Shown piece by piece: positions 25,010-36,958 of a DNA stretch of 64,000 nt. Positions within the stretch are counted from its first letter, which is position 1. Each line of letters opens with the position of its first letter. Below the pieces are notes generated by a model. It searched no databases, was not told where the DNA came from, and saw only the letters and a list, made by a program, of their open reading frames with translations. Location: positions 2,232,001 through 2,296,000 of the forward strand of contig JAGTXZ010000021.1 in assembly GCA_018398575.1 (NCBI GenBank), read 5' to 3'. The translations under genes and the position numbers were made by a program. Source of the DNA: Ampelomyces quisqualis. Taxonomy: Eukaryota > Ascomycota > Dothideomycetes > Pleosporales > Phaeosphaeriaceae.

Positions 25010-25620
25010 AACTCTAATTGTTAGAAGAGTTGTTTAGACTACTTAAGCTATTACTTAAGGCATCTATATTAACATCTCTAACTAATAGATTGCTATTACT
25101 AGCTTCTAGGCTAGCATTATTAACGCTACGCTTTACACTAGCTAAAGGCCTACTAATATTAAGTAGAGCTAAAGCCTTATTAGTAACAGCATTGTTAACA
25201 TCCTTATTAACTATAGCTAACTTAGGATCTAACTAAGCCTTCTTGCAAGGTAACTTCTTAACTCTATAGCTCTTTATAGATAGACTAGAAATGCGACGCT
25301 TACTAGGAGATAGAGTGCCTAAGGGCCCCTTAGAGTTGTAGCTAGCTTTAGAAGAGTTTTTAGAGACCTTGCTAGTATCAAAGTCTAGGCTTTAACAAGC
25401 TTTCCTAGCCAACAACTTTATAAAATCTAGTAGACTAGACTTACTTAGAGCCCTAAAGCTACTAAGCTTCTTTGCTAGAGTTAGTAAACTACAATTACGC
25501 AAATTCTTAAAAGGCAAGTTATTAAGAATAAGAGGGCTAGGAGTAATATAGAACAGCTTAACAGCTCTAGTGCCTTTAACGCTACGTAGAATAACTAGAG
25601 CGCTTACAAATAATTAGTAA
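25010..25620 (-). pseudogene. Reverse-strand accessory frame of D1, central part
   Basis: About 200 codons on the minus strand with only about three stops, far fewer than neighbouring frames. Segments include ALVILRSVKGTRAVKLFY, LARKAC, SKASYNSKGPLGTLSPSK and IKSYRVKKLPCKKA, ending in a Ser/Asn-rich tail near 25012. Composition is basic and Ser-rich. There is no recognised domain. A forward frame overlaps it at 25018-25236 and is taken as its shadow. Confidence 0.5.
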
Positions 25621-25789
25621 ATAACTCTAAAGAAATAATAAAAAAGAATAACTAAAAAGGTATTAGCTACTTATAATTTATTAAATACTACCTTTTAGTA
25701 GAAAAAAATAAGTAGTTGCTATAAGTACTATTATTTAGTAGCTTACTTTAGAACCTAAATTATATATATAAGCTAGTAGACTTAAACGT

Positions 25790-26290
25790 TTAACTAGCTC
25801 TTGCGTAGCAACTACACAAGTGCTTAGACTTATCTTTAATAGAAGCTATATTAATAGCGCAGTTAGTATAGCTTAGTATTAAGCTCTTAATATAGGTATT
25901 ATAGATCTTATACTTCTTAGCTTTAGAGTTATCTTTAAGGCTAAAGTAATTGCCTAGCGTAGAAAGCAACTTGTTAATGTGTAGAAGCCTATTAGTTTTT
26001 ATAACTAAGCTTGCCTATTTATCTTCTAAGTAAGAGCTAATAGTAAGTAGTAATAGATAAGGCCTAAAGGTTTTTCCTGTAGACTTAAGAGCAACAAAGA
26101 CTAACTAGAGCTAAGTAATAAGAGGGTAGCTTAGCTTTCTATTCTTGTTTAATTTAACTAGCATAAATATTAGTACGCGTTTAGCTTAACTTATTAATAA
26201 ACTAGCACTTACTCTAGTTAATTGTATTACTATAGCTAGAACAGTTAACTAGGTACTTGTAAACTAGAAAGCAAGCATTCTTATTAGGCC
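25790..26290 (-). pseudogene. Reverse-strand accessory frame of D1, Cys-containing N-terminal part
   Basis: Minus-strand frame starting near 26280 with NACFLVYKYLVNCSSY and SKC: several Cys codons, with Tyr at places where RIP would convert Cys. It continues as a Gln-rich, possibly coiled-coil stretch when TAG/TAA are read as Gln. Position (between pol and 3' LTR, antisense) and Cys-rich start resemble the accessory genes of C and E. A non-coding gap at 25621-25789 separates it from the next minus-strand frame. Confidence 0.4.
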
Positions 26291-27151
26291 TAGAAATAAG
26301 CTTATTCTTTATTATAGTTTAAAGATAAATGTAAGGTACAACTAAGAGGCTAAGAAAGTGTTAGGTATGTATATTAGGAAAATTCTAATTAACTAAAGGC
26401 AAAGCGTTAACTAAGCAACTATTAGTAATAGCTAAGCTAAGAACTTAGAGCACTAAAGTAAGAATACGCTAAAAATAAGAAGAGGTAGCTAAGTAGGTAA
26501 GAGAGTAAAGTGTATACTAGAGCAAAGTAGTATAGCTATGTATAGATAAGTTGCCTTAAAAGCAAATAGAGGTAGTAAGGTAAGAAAGTAACAAGCAGAT
26601 AATACAAACTAAGCTACAGCTAGTTAGAATACTTATTAATAAGGTAGAGAAGTTAAGTAGCTAATTATAGTACAGCAGCAGTAAAGTTACGCGTTAGGCA
26701 GGTTAAGAGAGAGAAAGGCGTAGAGTAGGCAGCTAGTAATAAGAGTAATAGGAGACTAAATAATAAGTAAAGTAGCTAAAAGAAAGTAGAGCTAAAAAGT
26801 AAAGTAAAGTTAGCTAACGCAAGACTTGTTATAATAGAAGTAGTCTAAAGCGTTTACAGTTGCAACGCAAGTCTGCCTAAGCAACGCTGCTATAACACTA
26901 GGTAAAGTTAGAATAATGTAGGCTAATAGCGCTTTAGCGTTTAGGTAAGAGAGTTAGATAGTAATATAAAGAGATAGAAAAAGATTGTAAATAGGTACTG
27001 CTCTTTTACTAAAGGCCTGTTAGTTACTACTTTAGTATTACAAAAAGTTTAGAGTTGTTTTTTCTTAGAAGTTAGCCTTCTTGTTTAAGTATTTTAGTTT
27101 TGCGTTTAGTATAAAAGAGAAGAGGCCTCTTTCTATAGATTAGGAGAGAGA
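26291..27151. other. D1 3' region with no recognisable gene
   Basis: A/G-rich sequence with short direct words (agtaaagt, gtaagaga) and no frame worth reporting on either strand. It would be the 5' flank of the reverse accessory gene and ends in the polypurine tract taggagagaga next to the 3' LTR. Confidence 0.5.
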
Positions 27152-27335
27152 TATAGTAAAGTAATATAGGAAGTAAGTGTAAAGAACGCTTAGGGCACAG
27201 CTAAGGGCATAGACAAGATATAATAGCTAAAGGGCTATTAGAGAATAATAACCTACACATAACATACCTAATAATAATATATTTAATTCTATATTAAATC
27301 TAAAAGGCCTTAGAGGTAAATAACGCTCTACTACA
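27152..27335 (+). repeat. 3' LTR of D1
   Basis: 184 bp, matching 7844-8027; followed by the ttac duplication. Confidence 0.9.
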
Positions 27336-30300
27336 TTACTAGGCGTATACTTAACACAGAAATTAAAGGAGGTAATAATCTCTGCCTATTAAGCTTAACG
27401 TATATTAAGAACCTTTATAGTTATAAAGTATTCTAGAGAGTAATAATCTAAATATACCTAGATTTAACTCTGTTTAGAGGTATGTTTAGCTCTTTACTTT
27501 TTAAATACTTTTAAAATAGCAAATAGTTCTTAGTTATATATTTCTTAATTAAGTTTAGCCCTAGATAGAGCGTAGCTATAGAAAGCTATAGGATACTACT
27601 TGTTATTAGAGTACTTCTAAGAGAGTACTCCTGCTATTACCCTATCTAACGCGTTGGTTTCTAATTTTATATTATACTTAGGATAGAAATACAATAGTAT
27701 AGGAATAGCTAGGAGTAAGGCTTTAATCTAATCAAAAGCCTATTAGCAGTCTATAGTCTATTTAAAAAGAGTAGCAAGACTCTAAAGCTTTATAATTAGT
27801 TTAGCTACACAGAAGAAATCCTTAATAAATTGCTAATAGAAACTAGCAAAACTAAGGAATAACTTAATACTAGTAACTATAGTAGGTTTAGACTAGTTTT
27901 AAAGTACTTCTACTTTGTTAGAGTTAACTTTAATACTCTTGTTTCTTAAAACGTAACCTAGATACTTTGTGCAGGTTATATAGAATTTACTCTTCTATAA
28001 GTCTACTTATAGCCTTGTAGTGCGTAGGTGCTCCAGGACCTTTTAGACGTATTCCTAATACAAGCTTATATCCTTAGAGTAAATTAGGATATTATTAAAG
28101 TAGGTAATATAGAAATTGTTAAGATAATTAATTAGTATATTATTTATATAGTGCTAATACGTAGCTAGCCTATTGTATAAGCTAAATAGAAGAACCTTAT
28201 ACTTGTAGGTACTGTAACAGGTCTAAAAGGTAGTGTCCTCCTCTAAGTTAGGATCTATACAAGTTTTGTTAAAGGTAGCCCTAATATTAAACTTTGTAAA
28301 GATCTTAGCTTTAGAGGGGCAGGATAGTAGCTTATGAATACAAGAGATTGAATAGACGTCCTTACGCGTAAGAGTGTTAATCTTCTAGTAATCTATATAG
28401 ATACGTATATCTCTATTAGGTTTGCGTATACAAAGGATAGGTAAAGCAAAGGGACTTTAGCTAGCCTTAATAAAACTCTTCTAAAGGTATCTCTAGACGT
28501 AGGCCTTAGTAGCTTTAAGCTTCTCCTAATTCTACTTATATAGAAGACTAAATGCATTAGGTAATAGTTCTTTAAGAACAATCTTATAATTGTATAGATA
28601 ATAAGAAGGTAATTGATTAGCTGCTAACTTACTAAATACGTTCTAATACTAGGAGTAGCAGGCAGATAAACGCTTATCTAACTATACTTAGAGAAGCTTT
28701 AAGTATTCTTTAATATTATAAATAGAAGAAGAAGAACAAGAAGAGCTGTTTTAGATATAATAGTCTTCTTTTTCCTATAGAGCGTTGCGTTATTGTATAT
28801 TAAAGTAGATAGTAGCTAGCACTATAGCTTAATATAGAATAGTAGGTATAGAAGGTAAAGAATTATAAGCACAGGAGTACTTAAATAGCTAAATAAACTG
28901 TAACTTATCTGTGTCTAATTAAATCTTAAATTATCTTAACTATTAAAGGCTAAGTATACAATTCTAAGACCTAAGATTAAGGATAAGAAATAGGTAGTTT
29001 ATAATCTTTTAGCTATTAATATTTAAGTGCAGTTAAATATATTAAGTAACTAAGGAAGTAATCTAATCCTTAAAGCTACGTACCTAAACCTAAAAGAGGA
29101 GCTTCTAGATAGGTTGCTATAAAGCTTTAGAAACAGATAAAACAATTTATAAATTTAAAAATAGAAAACTTTAGGCACTAGTGTTAACAAGAGTATTAAG
29201 GCGTAAACTAATACTATAGTTATAGAAAAGTATAGGCACAAGGAAATAGAAACTACAAAACAGATAAGAAAGGTTAAGGTAGAATAGATTATAACAGCTA
29301 AGGCCTAGAGAGAAGTTTTCTTCTAGGCGCTTCTGTTTCTTATATAATACACCTTCTAGTTAGGTTACTCTTAAGCATCTTTATACTTATCTACTTCTAC
29401 AGCTTTAATCTAACGTACACAAGGCTTTATACAATTATTAAAGTAGTATTCTAGCTTCCTGCAATTATGGCAACTACTAGAGGTCTTCTATTAGTTAGGT
29501 TTAGAAGTCTTGCTAAAAAGACGCACTATTATTAATTAATAAGCTAGCGCAAAGGTTATTAGTGCGCTAGAGGTAGCTTTTTAATTTAGCTCTAAAATAG
29601 TTTAAAGGGCTAGCCTAATAGGCAACTTAGAGGGAGCTAGTAATATACTTAGGTAGGAATTATTCTTCTACTCTATATTATAGGCAGTAAGGTATTCTAG
29701 TATCTAATTAAATAAGTTTCTCTATTAGTGCCTAAATCCTAGGTTAGAGGCTTGCAATGCTAGCGTAATATTTGTCTATAAGTAGTAAAACTACTCTAAA
29801 GAGGGTACTTGTCTCTTAACTGCAGAACGTAGAAACCTAGCTTTAAACAAGAGAAACATTTCTTCTTTTATTATCTATAATTAATTAAACGCTGCAGAGC
29901 TTTTAGCTACCTTGTTACCTGTAATAAAGTAGGACTTAAGTAGCTTAATTATTTGCTTAGCGTTCTAGAATTACTCTTAATTAGTATCTAATAGATATTA
30001 AGGCTTAAGATAGCCCTTTGCTAGTTCTAAAGTATAACTCTATACTAAGGCTATACGTTATCTTTTAGTCTAATAGTAATCTAATTTAATTTTAAGTTAA
30101 TTCTAAATAGAAGCCTACTATTAGTAGAAAGTTAAATATTTTCTATTGCTAAGATTGTTTATATTAGGCGTCTTCTTAGATTGTTAGAATTAGTACCTTT
30201 ATAGCAATATAAGTGTTCTAATATAGAGCTGTTAGATAAATAGTAGAGTGCAGAAGAGTTCTAAGGAGTTTTAGTAGTAGGTAGAAGCTTGTCTAGTTCT

Positions 30301-30826
30301 ACTAAAGGAGTTAGTTCTTTCTTAAGAGTTCTGCTAAAACCTATTTTAGTTCTTATAGTAGTTAATTAACCTCTATTTGCGCAGAGGTTAGGTTTAGTGT
30401 AGCTCTAGGCTAAGGTCTCTCTTTAGATTCTTTAGTGTCTAACTTTTTTGTTTTAGCACTCTGCTACTAAGTTGTAACAGTTGATACAAAGTCTTCTTAA
30501 GATTCTTCTAGTATTAGTGTAGCTTTAGAGAGAGTTATTAGCGTTGCCTCTAATACTCCTAGGTTATTAATAGTCTCTAAGTTTCTATTCTAGCGCTAAA
30601 TGTAACTTTTACTAAAGTAATCCTAACTGTGTGTTAATAGAAAGATCTAAACCTAAAGGCTTTAGCTATTAGAAGATCTAAGGGATCCTAACTGTGTTTA
30701 ATAGATTTAAGGTTAGAAACAGATCTAATTTAGATGTTGTTCTATGCGTTTAAACGTAATCTTTTCAAAAGTAAATTGCAATATTATTTAAATACTATTA
30801 CTAGCAGAATAAAGTTTTCTTTGTAA
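27336..30826 (-). pseudogene. E1 gag-pol (Ty3/gypsy), right part
   Basis: Minus-strand polyprotein, colinear with E2 33906-38450 minus the inserted LTR. Order on the minus strand: gag about 30600-29430 with a zinc knuckle near 29425-29475 (CHNCRKLEYYFNNC, His to Tyr); protease; reverse transcriptase with LCIRKPNRDIRIYIDY near 28440 and YFNNILIYSKD (ancestral YFDD) near 28065-28100; RNase H about 27340-27680, interrupted at 27336 by D1. A short reverse frame at 28393-28581 is in another phase and is not a gene. Some TGG/CA words survive, so mutation is incomplete. Confidence 0.83.
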
Positions 30827-31125
30827 TGTAAAAACGCAGGTAGGTATAGCTATTAGAATCAAATTAGATATATATTAGAGGCATATAGAAGTATATATTA
30901 TACAAGAGATTCTAGATTAGCTATATACCTATAGGTCTTGTATAAAAGAATAAGAAAAACTTATCTTCTATCTAATACAATAGGCTTATATTTATAGTTT
31001 AGGTAGTAACTAAGTTAGAGCTAATTTAAGGTACTTTTAGTCCTACCTCTACTATTTCTTACATAATCTGTTACTAAGCCTTTATAAGTATTAGATGTAA
31101 TATGTGTTTACATGTGCCTGTTATA
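30827..31125 (-). repeat. LTR shared by E1 (5' LTR) and E2 (3' LTR)
   Basis: 299 bp, matching 38451-38750. Plus-strand ends are tgtaaaaacg and ctgttata (ancestral TTACA). On its left lies E1 gag. On its right, at 31126-31139, is the reverse complement of a polypurine tract (aaaaagagaggtaa on the minus strand) belonging to E2. One LTR therefore serves two tandem elements. Confidence 0.87.
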
Positions 31126-31321
31126 TTACCTCTCTTTTTAAAATTAATAGTCTCTATTAATTAGGTCTGTATTAGCGCGCTTTTAGATAGCTTTTAAAAC
31201 AAAATCAAAAGTTTTATTTACCTTAACTTTAAATTTCTAATAACGCGTTATAGCTATTTGTTATTGTTTTGCTTAGCGCAGTAGCGCGTTTATTATCTTA
31301 ACTTTACCTAGAGTTTCTTAA

Positions 31322-31335
31322 GCATATATATAAGG
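31322..31335 (+). promoter_or_regulatory. TATA-like box for the E2 antisense gene
   Basis: catatatataagg lies about 115 bases before the ATG at 31449, oriented with the accessory gene and away from gag-pol. Confidence 0.45.
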
Positions 31336-31448
31336 CTAGCTCTTAGTATACTACTTTGTTATACTCTTTTCCTTCCGTTTATATACCTAAAGCTATCTAA
31401 GCCTTATCTTACTTTAATTACTAGCTAACTGTATAGTAGATATACACA

Positions 31449-32114
31449 ATGCCTATTTCTGTCCTTCTTAGAGCTTATTCTCTAGCCTATTAGGTTATTT
31501 ACCTGCAGGCTATAAGAGCCTTTACTTGCAGCTATTTTAATATTAACTTTATATTCTATCTAAATATGTCTAAATAGTGTATATATTGCACACTCTTAAA
31601 TAAAAAGTGTTGCCTAGTTTTCTAATATGCAGGTTAGAAGTATAATAGCCTTTCTAAGGCCCTTAACTATAGGTTTACTACCTTAGGTAAAGATAAGTCT
31701 AATAAAGTAGTATTAGAGTATAAGGCTAACGTCTAGGCAGCAGCGTTTTAGTTAGCTACTACTGTATAAGTAGGTACTGCATAAGTAGCTAATATAAACA
31801 CTACTAACCTGCTTGTTAGTGCTTATTACTAGAGGAAGAAGCTAGCTAGAGAGGTTAGAGAAATAGCTAAAAAGGTTAGGTTACTTAGGTAGAGTATAGC
31901 TAGGTTAACGAGTGTAGTTACCTAGCTAGTAGATGTCTTAATAGCATCTTAAGTAGATTAGGTAGTAAAGAAGTTAGCTAGCACTTACAGTAGGTAGGGC
32001 TAGAATAGAAGACAACTAGGTAGTGCGTTAGTGTCTATAATTAGGAAGTTAAACAGTTAAAAGCGTTCTACTAGTAGTAGTAATAGTCTGCTATTAGATC
32101 TAATAGAAGAGTAA
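31449..32114 (+). pseudogene. Antisense accessory gene of element E2 (Cys-rich N-terminal part)
   Basis: Starts with ATG at 31449 and ends with TAA at 32112-32114: 221 codons in one frame, with only TAG/TAA interruptions. The N-terminal third holds a Cys cluster (CIYCTLLNKKCC near 31570-31606), followed by YNSLSKALNYRFTTLGKD. The middle is rich in Ala, Lys and Arg (REVREIAKKVRLL), compatible with a helix or coiled coil. The C-terminus is Ser-rich, then acidic. It lies between pol and the 3' LTR on the opposite strand, like the C accessory gene, but I see no sequence similarity beyond Cys spacing. E1 and E3 have lost this part. Function unknown. Confidence 0.65.
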
Positions 32115-32189
32115 GACTTTTATTATTAATAGTTATTACCTACTAGTGTAGTAGTTATAATATTAAGTTTAATTTCTTTAATATAATTG

Positions 32190-35100
32190 TCTTAAAATAC
32201 TGTAAGATGTTTAACTTCTTTTTCTTATACTATAATCTATTTAGCTAATACTTGTAGAAGTCTTAGCTATTTTAGATAGCGTTTATAAAACGCTTATAAT
32301 ATGTCTAGTACTTCTATAAAGTTTAATATATTGTACTAGGTAAAAGAAGAGTTATAACTTACCTATTTTATGCAATACTTTAAGATAGAGCAGTATAGCT
32401 TACTAGCTAGGATCTCTTCTACCTTCTATTTTTTAACGCCTTAAATTAGAATACTAGATAGGTTTAGGCTTAGCTACCTAGGCAAGGGATTGTTAGGGTC
32501 CTTGCATAGCACGTCTAGAGCAAATACGTTATAGATTTTAGAGCCTTTAGGTAGATTTAGTTAGAATAAATAACTAACTTGTTCTAGAACTTTAAAGAGG
32601 CCTTTCTACAATTTAGTAAGTTTGCGACTTAGACAGGTAATAGATAGGTTTTAGGTTAAGAGGTAAACCTTGCTACTAACTGCCTAATTAATAGGTTATT
32701 AATATTTATTTACTTTGGCAGCTATCTGTTACTACGCCTTCTCTATATTATCTTTAGCTATACGCTAGGCTTTGTGTATATAAGTAGCTAGGCTTAAAAC
32801 ATCTTTAACATTTACATCTTTATGTTTTAAAGTAGATAAAGACTAATTCTAGCTCTATTTAGGTTTAGATCTAAATAAGAGCTAATATAGTGCTATGCTA
32901 ATTGCGGAGTGTAGTAACGTTGCCTAGGCTTAATTAATTATTAGTTAAAGGTTACTCTAGTTATCCTAGTAATAAGATACAAAGAGCCTTTATTTTAAAT
33001 TAATATACTTGTTTATAATCTTAGTTTAACTATTAGTTTGTTTGTAATAGGCAGTAGAAAGCTTAATTTGCACGCCTAAGATCTAGTAGAATTTAGACTA
33101 GAATTAGAATATAAACTAGAGGCTATAATTAGATATAATACTTTTAGGTATATAGCTAAATTAATATACTTATTAGATAAATAAGTAAGCTATCTACCAA
33201 GCGTTAATTGTTTTATAGTAAGAAATAGAGATAGCTTACTTTAATAGACAATTAATAATAACTATAATTTAATTATAACTATAACAATCTTTTAGGAATA
33301 TCTTAAAATCTATATATAAATGCTGTATAGGCCTATTAGAAATTAGTAATAGATAGAGAAACTCTTAGAATCAGAGCTGTCTTAGATAGAATCTTTAACA
33401 AGAAACATAGTTTTGCATATAGTGTTTATATGTAGCCTCTATACCTTTCTAATAGTATTATTAGGCTAGAAGCTAATATGTCTTTATAGCGCTTAGATAA
33501 GCAGTTAATACCTAGTTATAAGCTTCTTTAATTAGTTAGGTGTATAAGAGAGAATCCTTAGGTACACAAAGGCGTAAGTAATATAGCAGAAGTTTTTCTT
33601 AGACGCAGTATAGCTAGAGAAGCTTAAGGCGTTCTTTCTAAAAGAAGTAGTAATTCTCTACTAGCAGGGCTTTAATTAGTTCTAAGGAGTTAATATTTAG
33701 TAGAGCACTATTAGATTAGACAAAAATAGCTAAAACAGTAACCTCTAGATAAGTATAAACATAGTTCTAGGCTAGTTTAGAGTTAACTAGGTAGTTTAGT
33801 TATTTAGGTTCTAAAAGTATACAGGATCTGTTGTCTTACTAGGCAGCCTTAACCTTACTAACGTCTTATTCCCTTTGGCTAAGGATATTAGCTTTCTTGT
33901 TTAACTTTCTAGGTGTGTACTTAATATAGAAATTGAAAGAGGTAATAATCTCTGCCTATTAAGCTTAACGTGTATTAAGAACCTTAGTAGTTATAAAGTA
34001 TTCTAGAGAGTAATAGTCTAAATATACCTAGATTTAGCTCTATATAGAAGTAAGTTTAGCTCTCTACTTTTGAAATACCTTTAAGATAGTAAATAGTTCT
34101 TTATTATATATTTCCTAATTAAGTTTAGCCTTAGATAGAGCGTAGATATAGACAGCTATAGGGTACTACTTGTTATTAGAGTACTTCTAAAAGAGTACTT
34201 CTGCTATTACTCTATCTAACACGTTAGTTTCTAATTTTATGTTATACTTAGGATAGAAGTAAGATAGCATAGAAATAGCTAAAAGTAAGGCTTTAATCTA
34301 ATTAAAAGCCTGCTAGCAGTCTATAGTCTATTTAAAAGAGGTAGCAGGACTTTAGAGCTTTATAATTAGTTAAGCTATATAAGAGAAATCCTTAATAAGT
34401 TGTTAATAGAAACTAGTAAAACTAAAGAATAACTTAACGCTAGTAACTATAGTAGGTTTAGACTAGTTTTAGAGGGCTTCTACTTTATTAGAGTTAACTT
34501 TAGTACTCTTATTTGTAAAAACATAACCTAGATATTGTGTATAAGTTATATAGAATTTACTTTTCTATCTATCTACTCGTAGCCCTATAGTGCGTAGGCG
34601 TTCTAGAACCTTTTAAACGTATTTCTAATATAAGTTTATATTCTTAGAGTAAATTAGAATATTATTAAGATAGGTAATATAGAAATTGTTAAGATAATTA
34701 ATTAGTATATTATTTATGTAGCGCTAATATGTAGCTAGTCTGTTATATAAGCCAAAAGAAAGTACCTTATACTTATAGGTTCTATAACATATCTAAAAGG
34801 TAGTATACTCTTTAGAGTTAGAACCTATATAAATTTTGTTAAAGGCAGCTCTAATATTAAACTTAGTAAAGATCTTAGCTTTAGAGGGGTATAATAGTAG
34901 CTTATTAATGCAAAGGATTAGATAGACGTTCTTGCGCGTAAGAGTGTTAATCTTCTAGTAATCTATATAGATACGTATATCTCTATTAGGCTTGCGTACA
35001 CAAAGAATAGGTAAAGCAAAAAGACTTTAGCTAGCCTTAATAAAACTCTTCTAAAGGTGTTTTTAGACGTAGGCTTTAGTAGCTTTAAGCTTCTCCTAAA

Positions 35101-36119
35101 TCTACTTGTACAGAAGACTAAACGCATTTAGTAATAATTCTTCTAGAATAATTTTATAGTTATATAGATAATAAGAAGGTAATTAGTTAGCTACTAACTT
35201 ACTAAATACGTCCTAGTACTAGGACTAGCAGGATAGTAAGCACTTATCTAATTAACATTAATTAGCTGCGTTGTTCTTAGAAGCAAGAATTCTGTTAATC
35301 TTATAAAGGCTTATTATAAAGAACTTGTTCTAGAGCTTCTTTATAATAAAGTAGAATACATTAGTAGAAATAAGAGCTATGCAGGTAGTTAGAGAAGGTT
35401 TATACTCTAAGTAGGAATGCTTAGTTAGAGTATAAGAAATCTCTAAGATCTTTTGTGTAGAGGAAAGCTTTAAGCATTTCTTAATATAATAGATTAAAGA
35501 AGAAAGATAGAAAGAACTGTTTTAGATATAATAGTCTTCTTTCTTCTATAGAACGTTACGTTATTATATATTAAGGTAGACAGTAGCAAGCACTATAGCT
35601 TAATATAGAATAGTAGGTATAGAGAGTAAAGGATTATAAGAACAAGAGTACTTAGATAGCTAAATAAACTATAACCTATCTGTGTCTAATTGAATCTTAA
35701 ATTGTCTTAACTATTAGAGGCTAAGTATACAATCCTAAGACCTAAGATAAAGAATAAAGAATAGATAGTTTAAAATCTTTTAGCTATTAATATTTAAGTG
35801 CAGTTAAATATATTAAGTAACTAAAGAAGTAATTCAATTCTTAAAGCTACGTACCTAAATCTAAAAGAAGAGTTTCTATATAGATTACTAAAAAGCTATA
35901 GAAACAAATAAAACAATTTGTGAATTTAGAAATAGAAAATCTTAGGCACTAGTGTTAACAAGAGTATTAAGGCGTAAGCTAATACCTTAGTTATAAAGAA
36001 GTGTAGGTATAAGAAAATAGAAACTATAAAACAAATAAGAAAAGTTAAGGTAGAATAGATTGCAACAGCTTAGGCCTAAGAAGAAGTTTTCTTTTAGGCG
36101 CTTCTGTTTCCTATATAAT
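32190..36119 (-). pseudogene. E2 pol: protease, reverse transcriptase, RNase H, integrase
   Basis: Minus-strand polyprotein. The integrase core spans about 32840-33450 (equivalent to E3 39740-40190), RNase H about 33910-34230, and reverse transcriptase about 34450-35100 with YLNNILIYSKN (ancestral YLDD) near 34645-34680 and IDY preceding KINTL near 34940-34990. The integrase C-terminal part lies at 32190-32840. Compared with E1 and E3, the region at 33468-33905 is uninterrupted and served as the empty-site reference for D1. Inactivated by TAG/TAA. Confidence 0.83.
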
Positions 36120-36123
36120 ACAC

Positions 36124-36954
36124 GTCAGGAAAATACAACATTAGCGACATCCGCGACATTAGCAACACTGTTAGAACAGTTGACTAGACAGTTCTTGACT
36201 GTACTTGACTGTCCCTAGGGTCCCCTATTTGTTCTGGCTGCCTAATTAGACAAAAACGCCCAAAGTAATCCACCTGATCTACTAGACCTACCTGCCCCAC
36301 CCGCGCAATTACGTAATTATTCTAAAAACCCAAAATATAGAGCTTAATTCCCTTTTTAAAATTTACTATTTAGAATTTTTATAGCTGCTCTTGTTGTTAA
36401 GATGCAAGGCAGTAAAGTTTGTAGAGTTTTAAAGTTCTTTACCAAGGCTTATTTTCGCTAAAGCTCTAGCACTTGAACTAGATAATATATTATATTTTTT
36501 ATTAAAGAAATAGTAACTAAAGTGCAGATTTTACTTTAAGACATTTTATTGTTGTATATTATATTGTAGGTGCGTAGATCTATTGTGTTGAACATACTTA
36601 AAGTTTTTTTAAAAAAGTTTATAACTTCAACGCGCGATATCTTAATAACTAGAGCAGCTACAAAAATTCTGAATAGTGCATTTTAAAGAGGAAATTCTGC
36701 TCTATATTTTGTATTTTTAGGTTACTTACGTAATCATGAAAATACAGCAATACAGTCACGTGAGTAAAATTGGCAACATTGGCGACACTAGCAACACTAG
36801 CAACACAGGCAACACAGCTAAATTGCTGTTAGGTTGCTAGCAACTAGAAGTGAGTAGGGCGACTTTAGCAAATTGTCTAGTAGACAGTATCGCTGTTGGG
36901 CTGCCGCGGGTCGCAGTAATTAGGCTAATTAGATTAATCTTAAATTTTCCTAAC
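36124..36954. mobile_element. Nearly unmutated solo LTR or short element (family H) inserted in E2
   Basis: 831 bp with terminal inverted repeats gtcaggaaaat and attttcctaac, flanked by the 4-bp duplication acac (36120-36123 and 36955-36958). E1 at about 29349 gives the empty site (ataatacaccttc). It keeps TCA, CCA, TGA and TGG words that are nearly gone elsewhere, so it arrived after most RIP or escaped it. Short tandem units (ggcaacact and relatives) occur near both ends, the longer run at about 36770-36823. There is no coding frame. The family is also present, mutated, at the start of the window. A solo LTR is the simplest reading; a non-autonomous DNA element is the alternative. Confidence 0.75.
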
Positions 36955-36958
36955 ACAC

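Larger units (their letters stand above)
7844..27335 (+). mobile_element. LTR retrotransposon D1 (contains nested C1)
   Basis: A complete insertion into E1. LTRs of 184 bp lie at 7844-8027 and 27152-27335, both starting tatagtaaag (ancestral TGTAG) and ending in ctactata or ctactaca. A 4-bp duplication, ttac, flanks it at 7840-7843 and 27336-27339. A purine tract (taggagagaga) lies immediately before the 3' LTR. Order inside: gag-protease, the nested C1, pol, then a 4.4-kb region with reverse-strand reading frames. Without C1 the element would be about 12.5 kb, long for Ty3/gypsy. D2 at 59705 is a second copy. Confidence 0.88.

Noticed and set aside
25018..25236. Forward frame of 72 codons, Leu-rich
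   Set aside because: Antisense to the longer, low-stop reverse frame of D1; Leu richness is what the complement of that sequence gives.
28393..28581. Reverse frame of 62 codons
   Set aside because: Same strand as E1 pol but in another phase from the reverse-transcriptase frame.
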